From an uncultured Alphaproteobacteria bacterium (GTDB lineage Bacteria > Pseudomonadota > Alphaproteobacteria > Rs-D84), in contig CALCEG010000166.1 of the NCBI GenBank assembly GCA_937900435.1, forward strand, positions 1-20,874: 20,874 nucleotides of DNA, written 5' to 3'. Shown in pieces: positions 7,215 to 14,626 of this stretch; positions within the stretch are counted from its first letter, which is position 1; each line of letters begins with the position of its first letter. The position numbers were made by a program, and so were the translations under genes. The notes beneath the pieces are model-generated. The model saw only the letters and a list, made by a program, of their open reading frames with translations. It did not search any database and was not told the DNA's origin.

Positions 7215-7290
7215 GGCTAGGTAGCTCAGTTGGTAGAGCAAGGGACTGAAAATCCCTGTGTCGGCGGTTCGATTCCGTCCCTAGCCACCA
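7215..7290 (+). tRNA. tRNA-Phe (anticodon GAA)
   Basis: The full cloverleaf can be drawn by hand. The acceptor stem is GGCTAGG with CCTAGCC. The D arm has stem GCTC/GAGC with loop AGTTGGTA. The anticodon stem is AGGGA/TCCCT with loop CTGAAAA (anticodon GAA). The T arm is GGCGG-TTCGATT-CCGTC. The discriminator A and an encoded CCA end follow, then a T tract (7292-7298) without an obvious hairpin. The gene lies between gatA and gatB but on the opposite strand, so gatA-to-gatB read-through would produce its antisense. Phe-tRNA is a normal target of MiaB-type modification at A37, and A37 is present. Confidence 0.98.
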
Positions 7291-7324
7291 GTTTTTTTAA
7301 TGGGGCCGTTTTTACGGTCATTTT

Positions 7325-8794
7325 TTATTTCCCCATTATTATTGTTGTTGGACGATTGTCAACGGCGGCAGCTGTTTCAATGTGTTTTGCCAACTGTAAT
7401 ACACGCATATCATCAAAACGTTTGCCAACGACCTGCATACCCAGTGGCAGACCGTTCTGTGCCAGACCGCATGGTACAGTGCATGCTGGGATTCCAGCCA
7501 GATTCATCGCAACGGTAAATAAATCCAGTGCGTAATATTCCAATGGTGTTAAATCAGAGTCCAATGGCATTGCAGTGCCTGCGCCAGATGGACATACAAT
7601 TAAATCGCACTGTTCAAAGGCGCTGTTGAAACTGTCGGCAATCATACGGCGGACGCGTGCTGCCTGCATAAAGTATACATCATACGATTCGCTGGATAAA
7701 ACAGCAGTGCCAACAATTACACGACGTTTTACTTCGTCGCCAAAGCCAGCGGCGCGTGTCTTTTTGTATGTGTCATAGATGTCTTTGCCTTCGACACGCA
7801 GACCATAGCGCATACCGTCATAACGGGCAAGGTTTGATGAAGCCTCGGCCGGGGCGATTATGTGATATGCCGCCAATGCGTCCAAGATGTTTGGAATTGA
7901 AACTTCGACTATTTCTGCGCCCATGGATTTAAGGTCGGCAATACGTTTTTCAAATGCAGATTTCATATCTGGTGAAACTTCAACGTTTAAAAATTCGCGA
8001 ATGATACCGATGCGTAATTTTTTACCGTTGCCAAGGATAGGCGATAATGGTTCATTGCAAGTGAAATTCGATTCGCACGATGTTGAATCTTTTGGATCGT
8101 GGCCAGCCATTACAGATAAAACCAGCGCCGCATCGTCAACGGTGCGTGTTATTGGACCAGGGGTGTCCAGACTGGATGCAAACGCAATACAGCCCCAACG
8201 TGAACATAGACCATATGTTGGCTTTACGCCAACCAGACCTGTGATAGATGCAGGGAAACGAATTGAGCCGCCAGTGTCTGTACCTGTTGCGGCCAATGCA
8301 AGTCCGCCAGCAACAGCAGATGTTGAGCCGCCTGATGAGCCGCCTGCGGTTAAACGTTTTTCAAGTTGCCAAGGATTGACAGGCGCACCAAAGAAACTGG
8401 TCTTGCTGAAAGTGCCCATTGCGAATTCATCAAGGTTTGCCTTGCCTAGTAAAGTTGTGCCGGCATCAATGAATTTTTGTGAAATTGTAGATTCATATTC
8501 TGGGACAAAGTTTTCAAGTATGCGTGATGCAGCAGTTGTGCGAATGCCGCGTGTCGCGAACAAGTCTTTCATGGCGATTGGAATACCATCAAGTGCTAAT
8601 GTTTCGCCAGCGGCGCGACGTGCATCAGATGCAGCAGCGTCTGCCATTGCGCGTTCTGGGGTGGTTGTGATATAACAATTTAAATCAGCACCGTATTTTT
8701 CAATGCGGTCCAGATATGCGCGCGTTAATTCAACCGCAGAAATTTCGCGGTTGTTTAATTTTTGTAAGCTTTCAGTTAAGGTCAAGTTTATCAT
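7325..8794 (-). CDS. gatA: Asp-tRNA(Asn)/Glu-tRNA(Gln) amidotransferase subunit A
   Basis: GatA is the glutaminase subunit of GatCAB and releases ammonia for GatB. The 489 residues carry the amidase signature: catalytic Lys76 (IAMKDLF), the Gly/Ser motif AGGSSGGS with the cis-Ser near residue 153, and the nucleophile near Ser177 (GTDTGGSIRFPAS). The spacing matches the known Lys-Ser-Ser triad. Length is normal. It starts 7 bases after the unknown 90-aa ORF, with only a weak ribosome site, which suggests coupling to that ORF. The C-terminal part (ACTVPCG near the end) is intact. The antisense strand has several long open frames, which I take as codon-bias shadows. Confidence 0.97.
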   Translation of the reverse strand: MINLTLTESLQKLNNREISAVELTRAYLDRIEKYGADLNCYITTTPERAMADAAASDARRAAGETLALDGIPIAMKDLFATRGIRTTAASRILENFVPEYESTISQKFIDAGTTLLGKANLDEFAMGTFSKTSFFGAPVNPWQLEKRLTAGGSSGGSTSAVAGGLALAATGTDTGGSIRFPASITGLVGVKPTYGLCSRWGCIAFASSLDTPGPITRTVDDAALVLSVMAGHDPKDSTSCESNFTCNEPLSPILGNGKKLRIGIIREFLNVEVSPDMKSAFEKRIADLKSMGAEIVEVSIPNILDALAAYHIIAPAEASSNLARYDGMRYGLRVEGKDIYDTYKKTRAAGFGDEVKRRVIVGTAVLSSESYDVYFMQAARVRRMIADSFNSAFEQCDLIVCPSGAGTAMPLDSDLTPLEYYALDLFTVAMNLAGIPACTVPCGLAQNGLPLGMQVVGKRFDDMRVLQLAKHIETAAAVDNRPTTIIMGK

Positions 8795-8801
8795 AGGTTG
8801 C

Positions 8802-9074
8802 CTATCTTTGGTTTGTTAAAAAATTGTTTAAGAATTTCGTTGGTATGATGTTTGTAAGATAACACCAGTTGTTTACGTGTATTCTGGGTTGTATGTTTAC
8901 ATTTGCACCAATGTTGTACGAGAATTTACCAGTTGGGGCACTGATACAAGCAATTATTTTCATATTAGCAGAATGATATGTTTCAAGTTGCATAACCGCG
9001 TATTTGGGCGAACATCTATCAAAACGTGCGTCCAGTGGTGTTATAGAATCTTGTGTTTTTATCGTCTGTTTCAT
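8802..9074 (-). CDS. Unknown 90-aa protein between gatC and gatA
   Basis: This frame starts 17 bases after the gatC stop with a good ribosome site (AAGGA, 9 bases before the ATG) and ends 7 bases before gatA, as expected of a real operon member. The sequence begins MKQTIKTQDSITPLDAR. It has no signal peptide or clear membrane helix, and three cysteines at about residues 21, 43 and 71. The composition, rich in Asn, Ile, Thr and Tyr, is unlike the other proteins here. No family is recognised. An insertion between gatC and gatA is unusual because these genes are normally adjacent. It could be a lineage-specific accessory protein, or a decayed or non-coding spacer. The ribosome site and spacing favour a gene. 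Confidence 0.55.
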   Translation of the reverse strand: MKQTIKTQDSITPLDARFDRCSPKYAVMQLETYHSANMKIIACISAPTGKFSYNIGANVNIQPRIHVNNWCYLTNIIPTKFLNNFLTNQR

Positions 9075-9091
9075 ATCTTTGTGTCCTTGGT

Positions 9092-9388
9092 TTATTCACC
9101 GTCCATAATTTTTGGTACTGCGAAATAGCCACGTGAAGTGCCAGCGTTGTCAGGTGTGTTTGCCAAAACTAAATCACGAATGTTGCCGTCTGTTACAACG
9201 TCAGGACGTAGTGGTAATTTATGCTCAGACGGGTTTAATAATGGTTTTACACCAGTTGTGTCGATTTGCTTTAATTTATCTAGCCATTCAATAACAGAAT
9301 CTATGTTCATACGTTCCATTTCTTCTGGGGTAATTTCAATCTGTATTAAATCAGCGAATTTTTGTAATTGTTGCTTGCTAAATGCCAT
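9092..9388 (-). CDS. gatC: Asp-tRNA(Asn)/Glu-tRNA(Gln) amidotransferase subunit C
   Basis: GatC is the small subunit that wraps around and stabilises the GatA-GatB interface. From the ATG at 9388 it has 98 residues, typical size. It shows the family features: an N-terminal helix (KFADLIQIEITPEEMERM), the middle WLDKLKQIDT and the late PLLNPSEHKLPLRPD followed by VLANTPD and FAVPKIM near the end. The frame can also begin at a TTG (9394), but AGGA stands at the right distance only from the ATG. It is the first gene of the gat unit. Its start is 37 bases from the divergent ruvX start, so both promoters must be compressed into or overlap the coding ends. Confidence 0.95.
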   Translation of the reverse strand: MAFSKQQLQKFADLIQIEITPEEMERMNIDSVIEWLDKLKQIDTTGVKPLLNPSEHKLPLRPDVVTDGNIRDLVLANTPDNAGTSRGYFAVPKIMDGE

Positions 9389-9425
9389 TTTCAATCCTAT
9401 ATTTGTAAAGTAAAGGAATTATACT

Positions 9426-9875
9426 ATGATTTTACAAGATTTCAAGACTTTTCCGCGTACAGGACGTGTTTTGGGAGTTGATTGGGGGGCAAGACGTATT
9501 GGTGTTGCAGTGTCTGATGAAACGCGACAATTTGTTTTTGTGCGGCCTGTATTAAGTTTTAAGCCAAAGCAAGAAAATCACGCAGTTCGTATCGCAGAAG
9601 TTGCACAGGCAGAAGCGGTTGTTGGAATTGTTGTTGGGTTGCCTGTGCGTGAAGATGGAACGGAATCTGAGACAACATTGGCGGTCAAAGATTTTGTGAA
9701 AAAATTATCTGAAAAAACAGATTTGCCGATTTGTATGCTAGAAGAGAATTTAACCTCTGTTGCTGCCCAAGAAGAAATGGGGCGGGTTAGAGTGCGCGAT
9801 TTAAAAGAAAAATTAGATTCTGAATCTGCGCGGGTAATACTGGAAAATGCAATCGCAATAATAAACCGGTCTTAG
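9426..9875 (+). CDS. ruvX: RuvX/YqgF family RNase H-fold nuclease
   Basis: This family (YqgF/RuvX) has been linked to maturation of the 5' end of 16S rRNA and to Holliday-junction resolution in some bacteria. The 149 residues show the RNase H-like layout: VDWGARRIGVAVSD with catalytic Asp19, the GLPVREDGTESE loop, EENLTSVAAQEEM with conserved Glu and Ser, and a final LDSESARVILENAI with the last acidic residue. Length is normal. AAGGA lies about 9 bases before the ATG. The gene is transcribed alone, divergently from gatC, and its terminator hairpin begins inside its last codons. Confidence 0.93.
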   Translation: MILQDFKTFPRTGRVLGVDWGARRIGVAVSDETRQFVFVRPVLSFKPKQENHAVRIAEVAQAEAVVGIVVGLPVREDGTESETTLAVKDFVKKLSEKTDLPICMLEENLTSVAAQEEMGRVRVRDLKEKLDSESARVILENAIAIINRS

Positions 9876-9895
9876 CAGAAAAAAGACCGGTTTTT
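9863..9895 (+). terminator. Terminator overlapping the end of ruvX
   Basis: A perfect 10-bp stem (AAACCGGTCT with AGACCGGTTT, loop of 11) is followed by T residues. The left arm contains the last codons of ruvX and the stop TAG lies in the loop. On the minus strand it could weakly stop the suf operon, which ends at 9914. Confidence 0.9.
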
Positions 9896-9913
9896 ATGCG
9901 TATAGAACGTTTT

Positions 9914-10957
9914 TTAGTCTTCGTTTTTGTCGGGTATGTTGCCGTCTGCAGACAGCAGTATTGCAATTGGTCGTGTTGAATCAAATTGTGCGCATACGAT
10001 GTATATTGCAACCAACATTGGTACGCTGAAAAACATACCAGCAACACCCCATATCATTCCCCAAAATACCAGATTTATTAAAATGGCAAGGGTTGATAAA
10101 TTTAATGTCTTGCCAGTTAGTTTTGGTTCTATTATATTTCCAAATAGTATTTGTAATCCGATAAGCCCGACCGCGGTTAATATCGGTTGTTGTAATGATG
10201 GGGCAGATACCAACGAATATAAAATTGGTAAACTGCACGCGATAATTGCACCAATTGTTGGAATGTAACTGGTGATAAAAACAATAAATGCCCATACACC
10301 TGCAAATTCTATGCCGATAAGCTGTAACCATATATAAGATGCGATACCAGTAACGCCAGATATTGCGGTTTTGACGAATAGATATTTCTTCATATTGGTA
10401 TCAATACTGTCGATTATATAACGGATTTTCTTGGATTGACGTTTGCCAGGGAACATTGCGTTGAATTTTTGATTGAATGTGCTTTGTTCGACAAACATAA
10501 ATATCATATACACAAAAACCATTCCCATTGATGCGGCAAGACCCGCAATAGATGAACCGATGTTTGCAGCAATCTTTGTTATGTTAGGTATCATATTAGC
10601 ATCGAATTTTATGCCAACAGAATTTGATAAATATGTTCCGAATGCAACTAACTTGTCTTGTAATGCAGGCAGGGCGGTTAGCAGTTCTGAAAACATTGGG
10701 CGGATTTGTGTAATGAATAGATAGCATACTAAAAATACGGTGATAAGTGTACCGATGTATGACAGCCAATCAAATGTAATTTGCCACAATTTTTTTCCGA
10801 ATTGTGGTGAGTCTGGGGTTGGGAATATCCTGCGATAATAATCGGATATCGCGTTCATTAAATACCATAAAAATGCTGCAATAAGTATTGGTATTATAAT
10901 AGAACGACCAAACCATAAAGATAATATAAGACCGACAAATATTAGTAGTTTATTCAT
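9914..10957 (-). CDS. AI-2E family transporter (PerM/YdiK type)
   Basis: The 347-residue polytopic protein has the layout of the AI-2E transporter family (formerly DUF20). An N-terminal pair of helices (KLLIFVGLILSLWFG, IIIPILIAAFLWYLMNAI) is followed by a third helix near residue 65. A long extramembrane segment with coiled character (residues about 90-120) comes next, then five hydrophobic helices. The late conserved motif TSYIPTIGAIIA is present, as is the region after it with GLQILFGNIIEPKLTGKTLNLS. These are inner-membrane proteins; one member exports autoinducer-2 but most have unknown substrates. Its ATG overlaps the stop of the gene before it (ATGA), showing translational coupling. 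It is last in the suf operon. Confidence 0.92.
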   Translation of the reverse strand: MNKLLIFVGLILSLWFGRSIIIPILIAAFLWYLMNAISDYYRRIFPTPDSPQFGKKLWQITFDWLSYIGTLITVFLVCYLFITQIRPMFSELLTALPALQDKLVAFGTYLSNSVGIKFDANMIPNITKIAANIGSSIAGLAASMGMVFVYMIFMFVEQSTFNQKFNAMFPGKRQSKKIRYIIDSIDTNMKKYLFVKTAISGVTGIASYIWLQLIGIEFAGVWAFIVFITSYIPTIGAIIACSLPILYSLVSAPSLQQPILTAVGLIGLQILFGNIIEPKLTGKTLNLSTLAILINLVFWGMIWGVAGMFFSVPMLVAIYIVCAQFDSTRPIAILLSADGNIPDKNED

Positions 10958-11880
10958 TGTGGTAATCCCTGGGTAAGTGTTGTTGCGGTTTCTGTAATGT
11001 TTATTTGTGCATCTGGTGCGACTTCGGGTGCGATTAAACTAAAAAGTACAACCGCTAAAATTATGGCGATGTTTGTGATGATTGCCATATTTGTGTATGC
11101 GCGATGAATGTTCTGGGTGAATTTTTTTTGACCAACTTGTTGCAGCCATATTCCGAATAATAATGCGAATGATGTTGTTAATAATGCAGCGTTAATGTTG
11201 AAAATCAATGTAAAAATTATGTTGATTACAATAAATGAAATTATGCAATTTTTTGCGTTGGATATAACCCATTTTGTAAAGTTTTGGTACCATTTTGTTT
11301 GTATCCCAGGTAATGTTTTTTTTGCGTCGTTATCCGCGATGAAATACCCAGGAATCCATAACGCAGAAAACCCAAATGGTATACTTAAAATAATTTTATA
11401 TGTTGGTATCCCAAGTTTTTTTATGCGGCGGAATTCTGCGTATAGGTTAGAAAACGCTAACCCCAGAGTATACAAGAAAAAGATGGTCAAAATAGTTAAT
11501 AGTATTATTGTAGAAGGTGAAGGTGCTGTTTGCATAAATAGTAAAGATGTGATTAATTCGCGGGTGTTGTCTATAAAGAATATTGATGATAATAAAATAC
11601 AGAAAAAGTATACTGTTTTTTGCGCATTATGTATCGCGATAAATGACGTCCTGTCCATTTCTGATGAAGGTAGTTTTTTTATTAGCCTTGCAATGCAATA
11701 AATTAATACGAAAATTAAAAGTATCGCAAAAGGTGTCATCGGTGCGGATGTGCCGCGTAATGCAAAAAATCCGCTGTAAAGAAATGTTAAAATACTGACT
11801 GTCAAAAACAGCAGTGCTGAAAATTTTAATGGTTGCCAAAATACCCACTTGGAAAGTTTTATGTTTGTTGTTTCTTTCAT
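10954..11880 (-). CDS. Polytopic inner-membrane protein, unknown
   Basis: The 308 residues contain about eight hydrophobic segments (roughly 20-38, 48-66, 88-104, 120-142, 160-178, 205-232, 235-250 and 268-288). The cytoplasmic loops are basic and the C-terminus is polar. A middle motif reads YKIILSIPFGFSALWIPGYF. I do not recognise the family. AAAGGA stands 7 bases before the ATG. The gene lies 22 bases after sufC and overlaps the following transporter by 4 bases, so it belongs to the same mRNA and probably works with the AI-2E-type protein. A direct link to Fe-S assembly is not shown by the sequence. Confidence 0.8.
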   Translation of the reverse strand: MKETTNIKLSKWVFWQPLKFSALLFLTVSILTFLYSGFFALRGTSAPMTPFAILLIFVLIYCIARLIKKLPSSEMDRTSFIAIHNAQKTVYFFCILLSSIFFIDNTRELITSLLFMQTAPSPSTIILLTILTIFFLYTLGLAFSNLYAEFRRIKKLGIPTYKIILSIPFGFSALWIPGYFIADNDAKKTLPGIQTKWYQNFTKWVISNAKNCIISFIVINIIFTLIFNINAALLTTSFALLFGIWLQQVGQKKFTQNIHRAYTNMAIITNIAIILAVVLFSLIAPEVAPDAQINITETATTLTQGLPQ

Positions 11881-11902
11881 TTTGTTTCCTTTTGTGTATG
11901 TT

Positions 11903-12580
11903 TTATTTTATCACAATTTTACCGCCAGATAAAGTGGTTGTATCTGTTGGTGATATTAAATCTGTAAATGCGGATTGGTGGCTGATAAATAAAAATGTTG
12001 TGTTTGGCATAGATGCGATTGTGTCTGCAATTAATTTTTGGGTTGATGCGTCTGCGCCAGAATCTGGTTCGTCAAGAATCGCCAATGTGGGTTTTGTCAT
12101 TAATAATTGTAATAACATCAGCCGTTTGCGTTCGCCACCAGAAAATCCAACGTTCATACTGCGGTTTAACCATTCGCGTGGGATATTTAATTTTGTACGA
12201 TTGATTTCAAGGTTCTCTAAAAATTCCCCCATTGACAGGTCGCGTCCAGTTTGAAAGTGTGTGTGTGCAATGCACGAATGTTTTAAAAAACTTAAAACAG
12301 ATAAACCGGCAATTTCGGGAACGTGTTGCGCGCCCAGAAAAATCCCCAGCAAGGCGCGTCTTGTTGCGTTTTCGTTGGTTATATCTGTGTCGTTAAAGAT
12401 GATTTTGCCGGATGTAATTGTGTATTCTGAATCACCTGCGATTGTGCGTGCCAGACTTGATTTCCCGGAACCGTTGTGTCCTGACAATAAATGACGTGCA
12501 CCTGGTTTTACGGTTAGGTTTATGTTGTGCAATAATTCTGTGTCGCCAAAATTTACGGATAAGTTTTCAATAATTAGCAT
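11903..12580 (-). CDS. sufC: Fe-S cluster assembly ATPase SufC
   Basis: SufC is the cytoplasmic ABC-type ATPase that drives the SufB (or SufBD) scaffold. The 225 residues have Walker A GHNGSGKS (34-41), a Q-loop (FLGAQHVPEIAG) of the SufC kind, the signature FSGGERKR, Walker B LAILDEPDSGAD and the switch His (ISHQ). SufC usually has about 245-260 residues; here the C-terminal tail that normally follows the last strand is missing, and the protein ends at GGKIVIK. The Walker B region reads DEPDSGAD where SufC usually has DETDSGLD. All catalytic residues are present. It starts 3 bases after sufB. With no sufD, sufS or sufU in view, those steps must be encoded elsewhere or done differently. Confidence 0.93.
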   Translation of the reverse strand: MLIIENLSVNFGDTELLHNINLTVKPGARHLLSGHNGSGKSSLARTIAGDSEYTITSGKIIFNDTDITNENATRRALLGIFLGAQHVPEIAGLSVLSFLKHSCIAHTHFQTGRDLSMGEFLENLEINRTKLNIPREWLNRSMNVGFSGGERKRLMLLQLLMTKPTLAILDEPDSGADASTQKLIADTIASMPNTTFLFISHQSAFTDLISPTDTTTLSGGKIVIK

Positions 12581-12583
12581 TTA

Positions 12584-13912
12584 TTAATCCTTTGATAGTG
12601 CCATTTGAATTAATTGTTTAGATTCAACTAAAAATTCCATGGGAAGTCTTGATAATACTGGGGTTGCTGCTGCGCCAATTATTAAGGCGATGGCTGTGTC
12701 TGTTTCGATGCCGGCCATATTAAGATAGGTTAGGGTGGCAGAGTCAACGGCACCAGTGGTCGCTTCGTGTGAAATTTGGTTGTTTTCGCCACTGTGTATA
12801 ATGTGTGGCAGTGTGTTTGCGGATGCGTGTTCGCCGATGATTTTACTGTCGCATTTTGAAGCGCACTTGCAGTTGTTGCCAGAAAAAGAAACTAGACTGC
12901 GAAATGTTTGTGTGGAATAATCGGTTGCAACACCGTATGAAACGATGTTTGATGTGCTGTTGTCGCCAATATGAATCATCTTGGTGCCAGTATCCGCCAT
13001 TTGCCCATCGCGTGTTATTGATAATGAATAAAAATCACTAAAAGAATTTTTGCCTGCCAGAATTGTTGATGGGTATTTCCAAGTCAATGCAGAACCTATT
13101 TCCATCTGGGTCCATAACAGTTTTGCGTTTTCTGCGCAGCGGCCACGTTTGGTAACAAAATTTAAGATGCCCCCGGTGTTTTTGTCGCCGTCAAATTTGC
13201 CTGAATACCAATTTTGAACGGTTGCGTATTTTACGGTCGCGTCTGATTGAACAATAATTTCAACAACGCCACTGTGTAATTGATGATTTGGACGGCGTGG
13301 GGCACTGCAACCTTCCATATATGTTAATTCGGCGCCAGTGTCTGCGATAATCAATGTGCGTTCAAATTGTGCGATTTTAGCAGTTTCTATTCTGAAATAA
13401 CTGGCTAAATCAATTGGACATTTTGTGTGTGGTGGAATGTATACAAACGTACCGTCTGAAAAGACCGCGGCATTTAATGCTGCGTAATAATTGTCAGTAC
13501 TGGACACAACGCTGCCCAGATGTTTTTTTACAAGGTCTGGGTGTTGTTGTACAGCGTCAGAAAACGGTAAAAATATTATCCCCAGTTTTTTTAATTCTGA
13601 TTGATATGATGTATGAACAGAGCGGCTGTCGATAACAGTATCTGTCGCCATACCCATCAAGGCTTGTTTTTCGCTGGGCGGTAATCCCATTTTATCGTAT
13701 ATTTTTTCTAAATCAGAATTGTCTATTTGTGTGGGGGCATTATAGTAGTCGAAATTGTTGTAGTCTATTTCTGGGATTTTTAATTCAGCCCAATCTGGTG
13801 CGGTCATTGATTGCCATTTTTTGTACGCGTCAAGACGCCATTCCAGCAGCCATTGTGGTTCTTGGCGTGTGGCGGATATTTCACGAATAAGTTGTTCTGA
13901 TAATTTTTGCAT
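12584..13912 (-). CDS. sufB: Fe-S cluster scaffold SufB
   Basis: SufB is the scaffold on which the SUF machinery builds Fe-S clusters. From the ATG at 13912 there are 442 residues. The N-terminal EWRLDAYKKWQSM and IDYNNFDYYNAP are SufB rather than SufD marks. Near the C-terminus Cys354 (KCDSKIIG) and Glu383 (SHEATTG) keep the exact 29-residue spacing of the functional Cys405/Glu434 pair of E. coli SufB. The protein is about 50 residues shorter than E. coli SufB, mostly at the N-terminus. An alternative TTG start at 13936 would add 8 residues and overlap the upstream gene. Neither start has a strong ribosome site, so coupling is likely. It is the second gene of a five-gene operon. Confidence 0.95.
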   Translation of the reverse strand: MQKLSEQLIREISATRQEPQWLLEWRLDAYKKWQSMTAPDWAELKIPEIDYNNFDYYNAPTQIDNSDLEKIYDKMGLPPSEKQALMGMATDTVIDSRSVHTSYQSELKKLGIIFLPFSDAVQQHPDLVKKHLGSVVSSTDNYYAALNAAVFSDGTFVYIPPHTKCPIDLASYFRIETAKIAQFERTLIIADTGAELTYMEGCSAPRRPNHQLHSGVVEIIVQSDATVKYATVQNWYSGKFDGDKNTGGILNFVTKRGRCAENAKLLWTQMEIGSALTWKYPSTILAGKNSFSDFYSLSITRDGQMADTGTKMIHIGDNSTSNIVSYGVATDYSTQTFRSLVSFSGNNCKCASKCDSKIIGEHASANTLPHIIHSGENNQISHEATTGAVDSATLTYLNMAGIETDTAIALIIGAAATPVLSRLPMEFLVESKQLIQMALSKD

Positions 13913-13916
13913 ACGT

Positions 13917-14459
13917 TTAATCGCTTTGGTTCGCAAGTTGTTTTGCCTGGGCGAAAAATGTCAAAGATTGTCCCAACAGACCGTCTGTAAATGTCGAAGA
14001 TAACAGACCGTCTGTTTCGGTTGTGCTTAGGTGATGCAGAAAGTTATCAGCGCGGCGAATGTAGTTATCGATATTACGGACAACTTCGGAATCTAGTTTT
14101 ATTGCGCGACGTAATTTTTCAAGCGCAAATGGATTCTTGGCGTATTCATCCATAATACCGCCAATTGCACGCCACAATGCGTGTTCAGGGGTGTTGCGTG
14201 GCATTATGTCAATGGCGGCCATAATCGGAATCAAATTTTGCAACAGGTCTTGGTATATCATTTCTGCGTGTTCGGCGACCGCGTTTGTAGCGGACTTGTT
14301 TTTTAATATGGATTGTATTTTTACCAACAGGTTGTATTGATGTTCAAGGGTCTTGTTTATATTTGTTATGCGAATATTGGCGCGATATGTGTGAAATGCC
14401 AATACAATGATAGATGTTGTTATCAGCGCTAATAATATAAAAATGATGGTTGTTTGCAT
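13917..14459 (-). CDS. Membrane-anchored helical protein, unknown, first gene of suf operon
   Basis: The frame is open from 14582, but the ATG at 14459 gives an N-terminal membrane helix (IIFILLALITTSIIVLAF, residues about 5-22) and has AGGAAG 4 bases upstream, so that start is chosen (180 residues). After the anchor the protein is predominantly helical: a coiled segment around NKTLEHQYNLLVKIQSIL, then helices to about residue 155. The C-terminus contains a repeated TDGLL motif. No family is recognised. It precedes sufB by 4 bases and starts the operon. A cytoplasmic domain tethered to the inner membrane is the simplest reading. An extended -10 promoter lies upstream at 14496-14504. Confidence 0.7.
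   Translation of the reverse strand: MQTTIIFILLALITTSIIVLAFHTYRANIRITNINKTLEHQYNLLVKIQSILKNKSATNAVAEHAEMIYQDLLQNLIPIMAAIDIMPRNTPEHALWRAIGGIMDEYAKNPFALEKLRRAIKLDSEVVRNIDNYIRRADNFLHHLSTTETDGLLSSTFTDGLLGQSLTFFAQAKQLANQSD
13976..14015. repeat. Two copies of a 13-base near-palindrome in frame
   Basis: ACAGACCGTCTGT occurs at 13976-13988 and 14003-14015, exactly 27 bases apart. Each copy is an inverted repeat (ACAGAC, central C, GTCTGT). In the minus-strand gene they encode two TDGLL pentapeptides nine codons apart, so the repeat is explained at least partly by protein sequence. Confidence 0.7.
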
Positions 14460-14495
14460 AATATCTTCCTTGGTTGTTTGTGTGATTTGATAGAT

Positions 14496-14504
14496 AGTAT
14501 AACA
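14496..14504 (-). promoter_or_regulatory. Extended -10 promoter of the suf operon
   Basis: Read on the minus strand, TGTTATACT (14504-14496) is an extended -10 element. It is about 37 bases upstream of the ATG at 14459. No convincing -35 is seen, as is usual with extended -10 promoters. Confidence 0.6.
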
Positions 14505-14564
14505 TAATTTTATCGATTCGCAGATTTTTATATCTTTTGTTTTGTTATTGCTTGTTTTTAGCCC

Positions 14565-14593
14565 TTGCACAGATTCGGTCAAATTGTTATAAT
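14565..14593 (+). promoter_or_regulatory. Strong promoter of the TcpQ-secretin pair
   Basis: TTGCAC (14565-14570), a 17-base spacer and a perfect TATAAT (14588-14593) preceded by TGT form a near-consensus promoter with an extended -10. It diverges from the suf promoter, the two -10 boxes being about 87 bases apart. Confidence 0.85.
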
Positions 14594-14626
14594 AATTATT
14601 AAAGAAGGAAGAAAAGGAAGGTGCTT

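Noticed and set aside
7887..8675. A 262-residue open frame on the plus strand, antisense to gatA
   Set aside because: gatA is certain here; the antisense frame has no ribosome site and a composition typical of reversed codon bias.
13976..14015. Paired 13-base palindromes as an operator
   Set aside because: They lie at the 3' end of a coding region, in the same frame, and encode a repeated TDGLL; far from any promoter. Listed as a repeat only.
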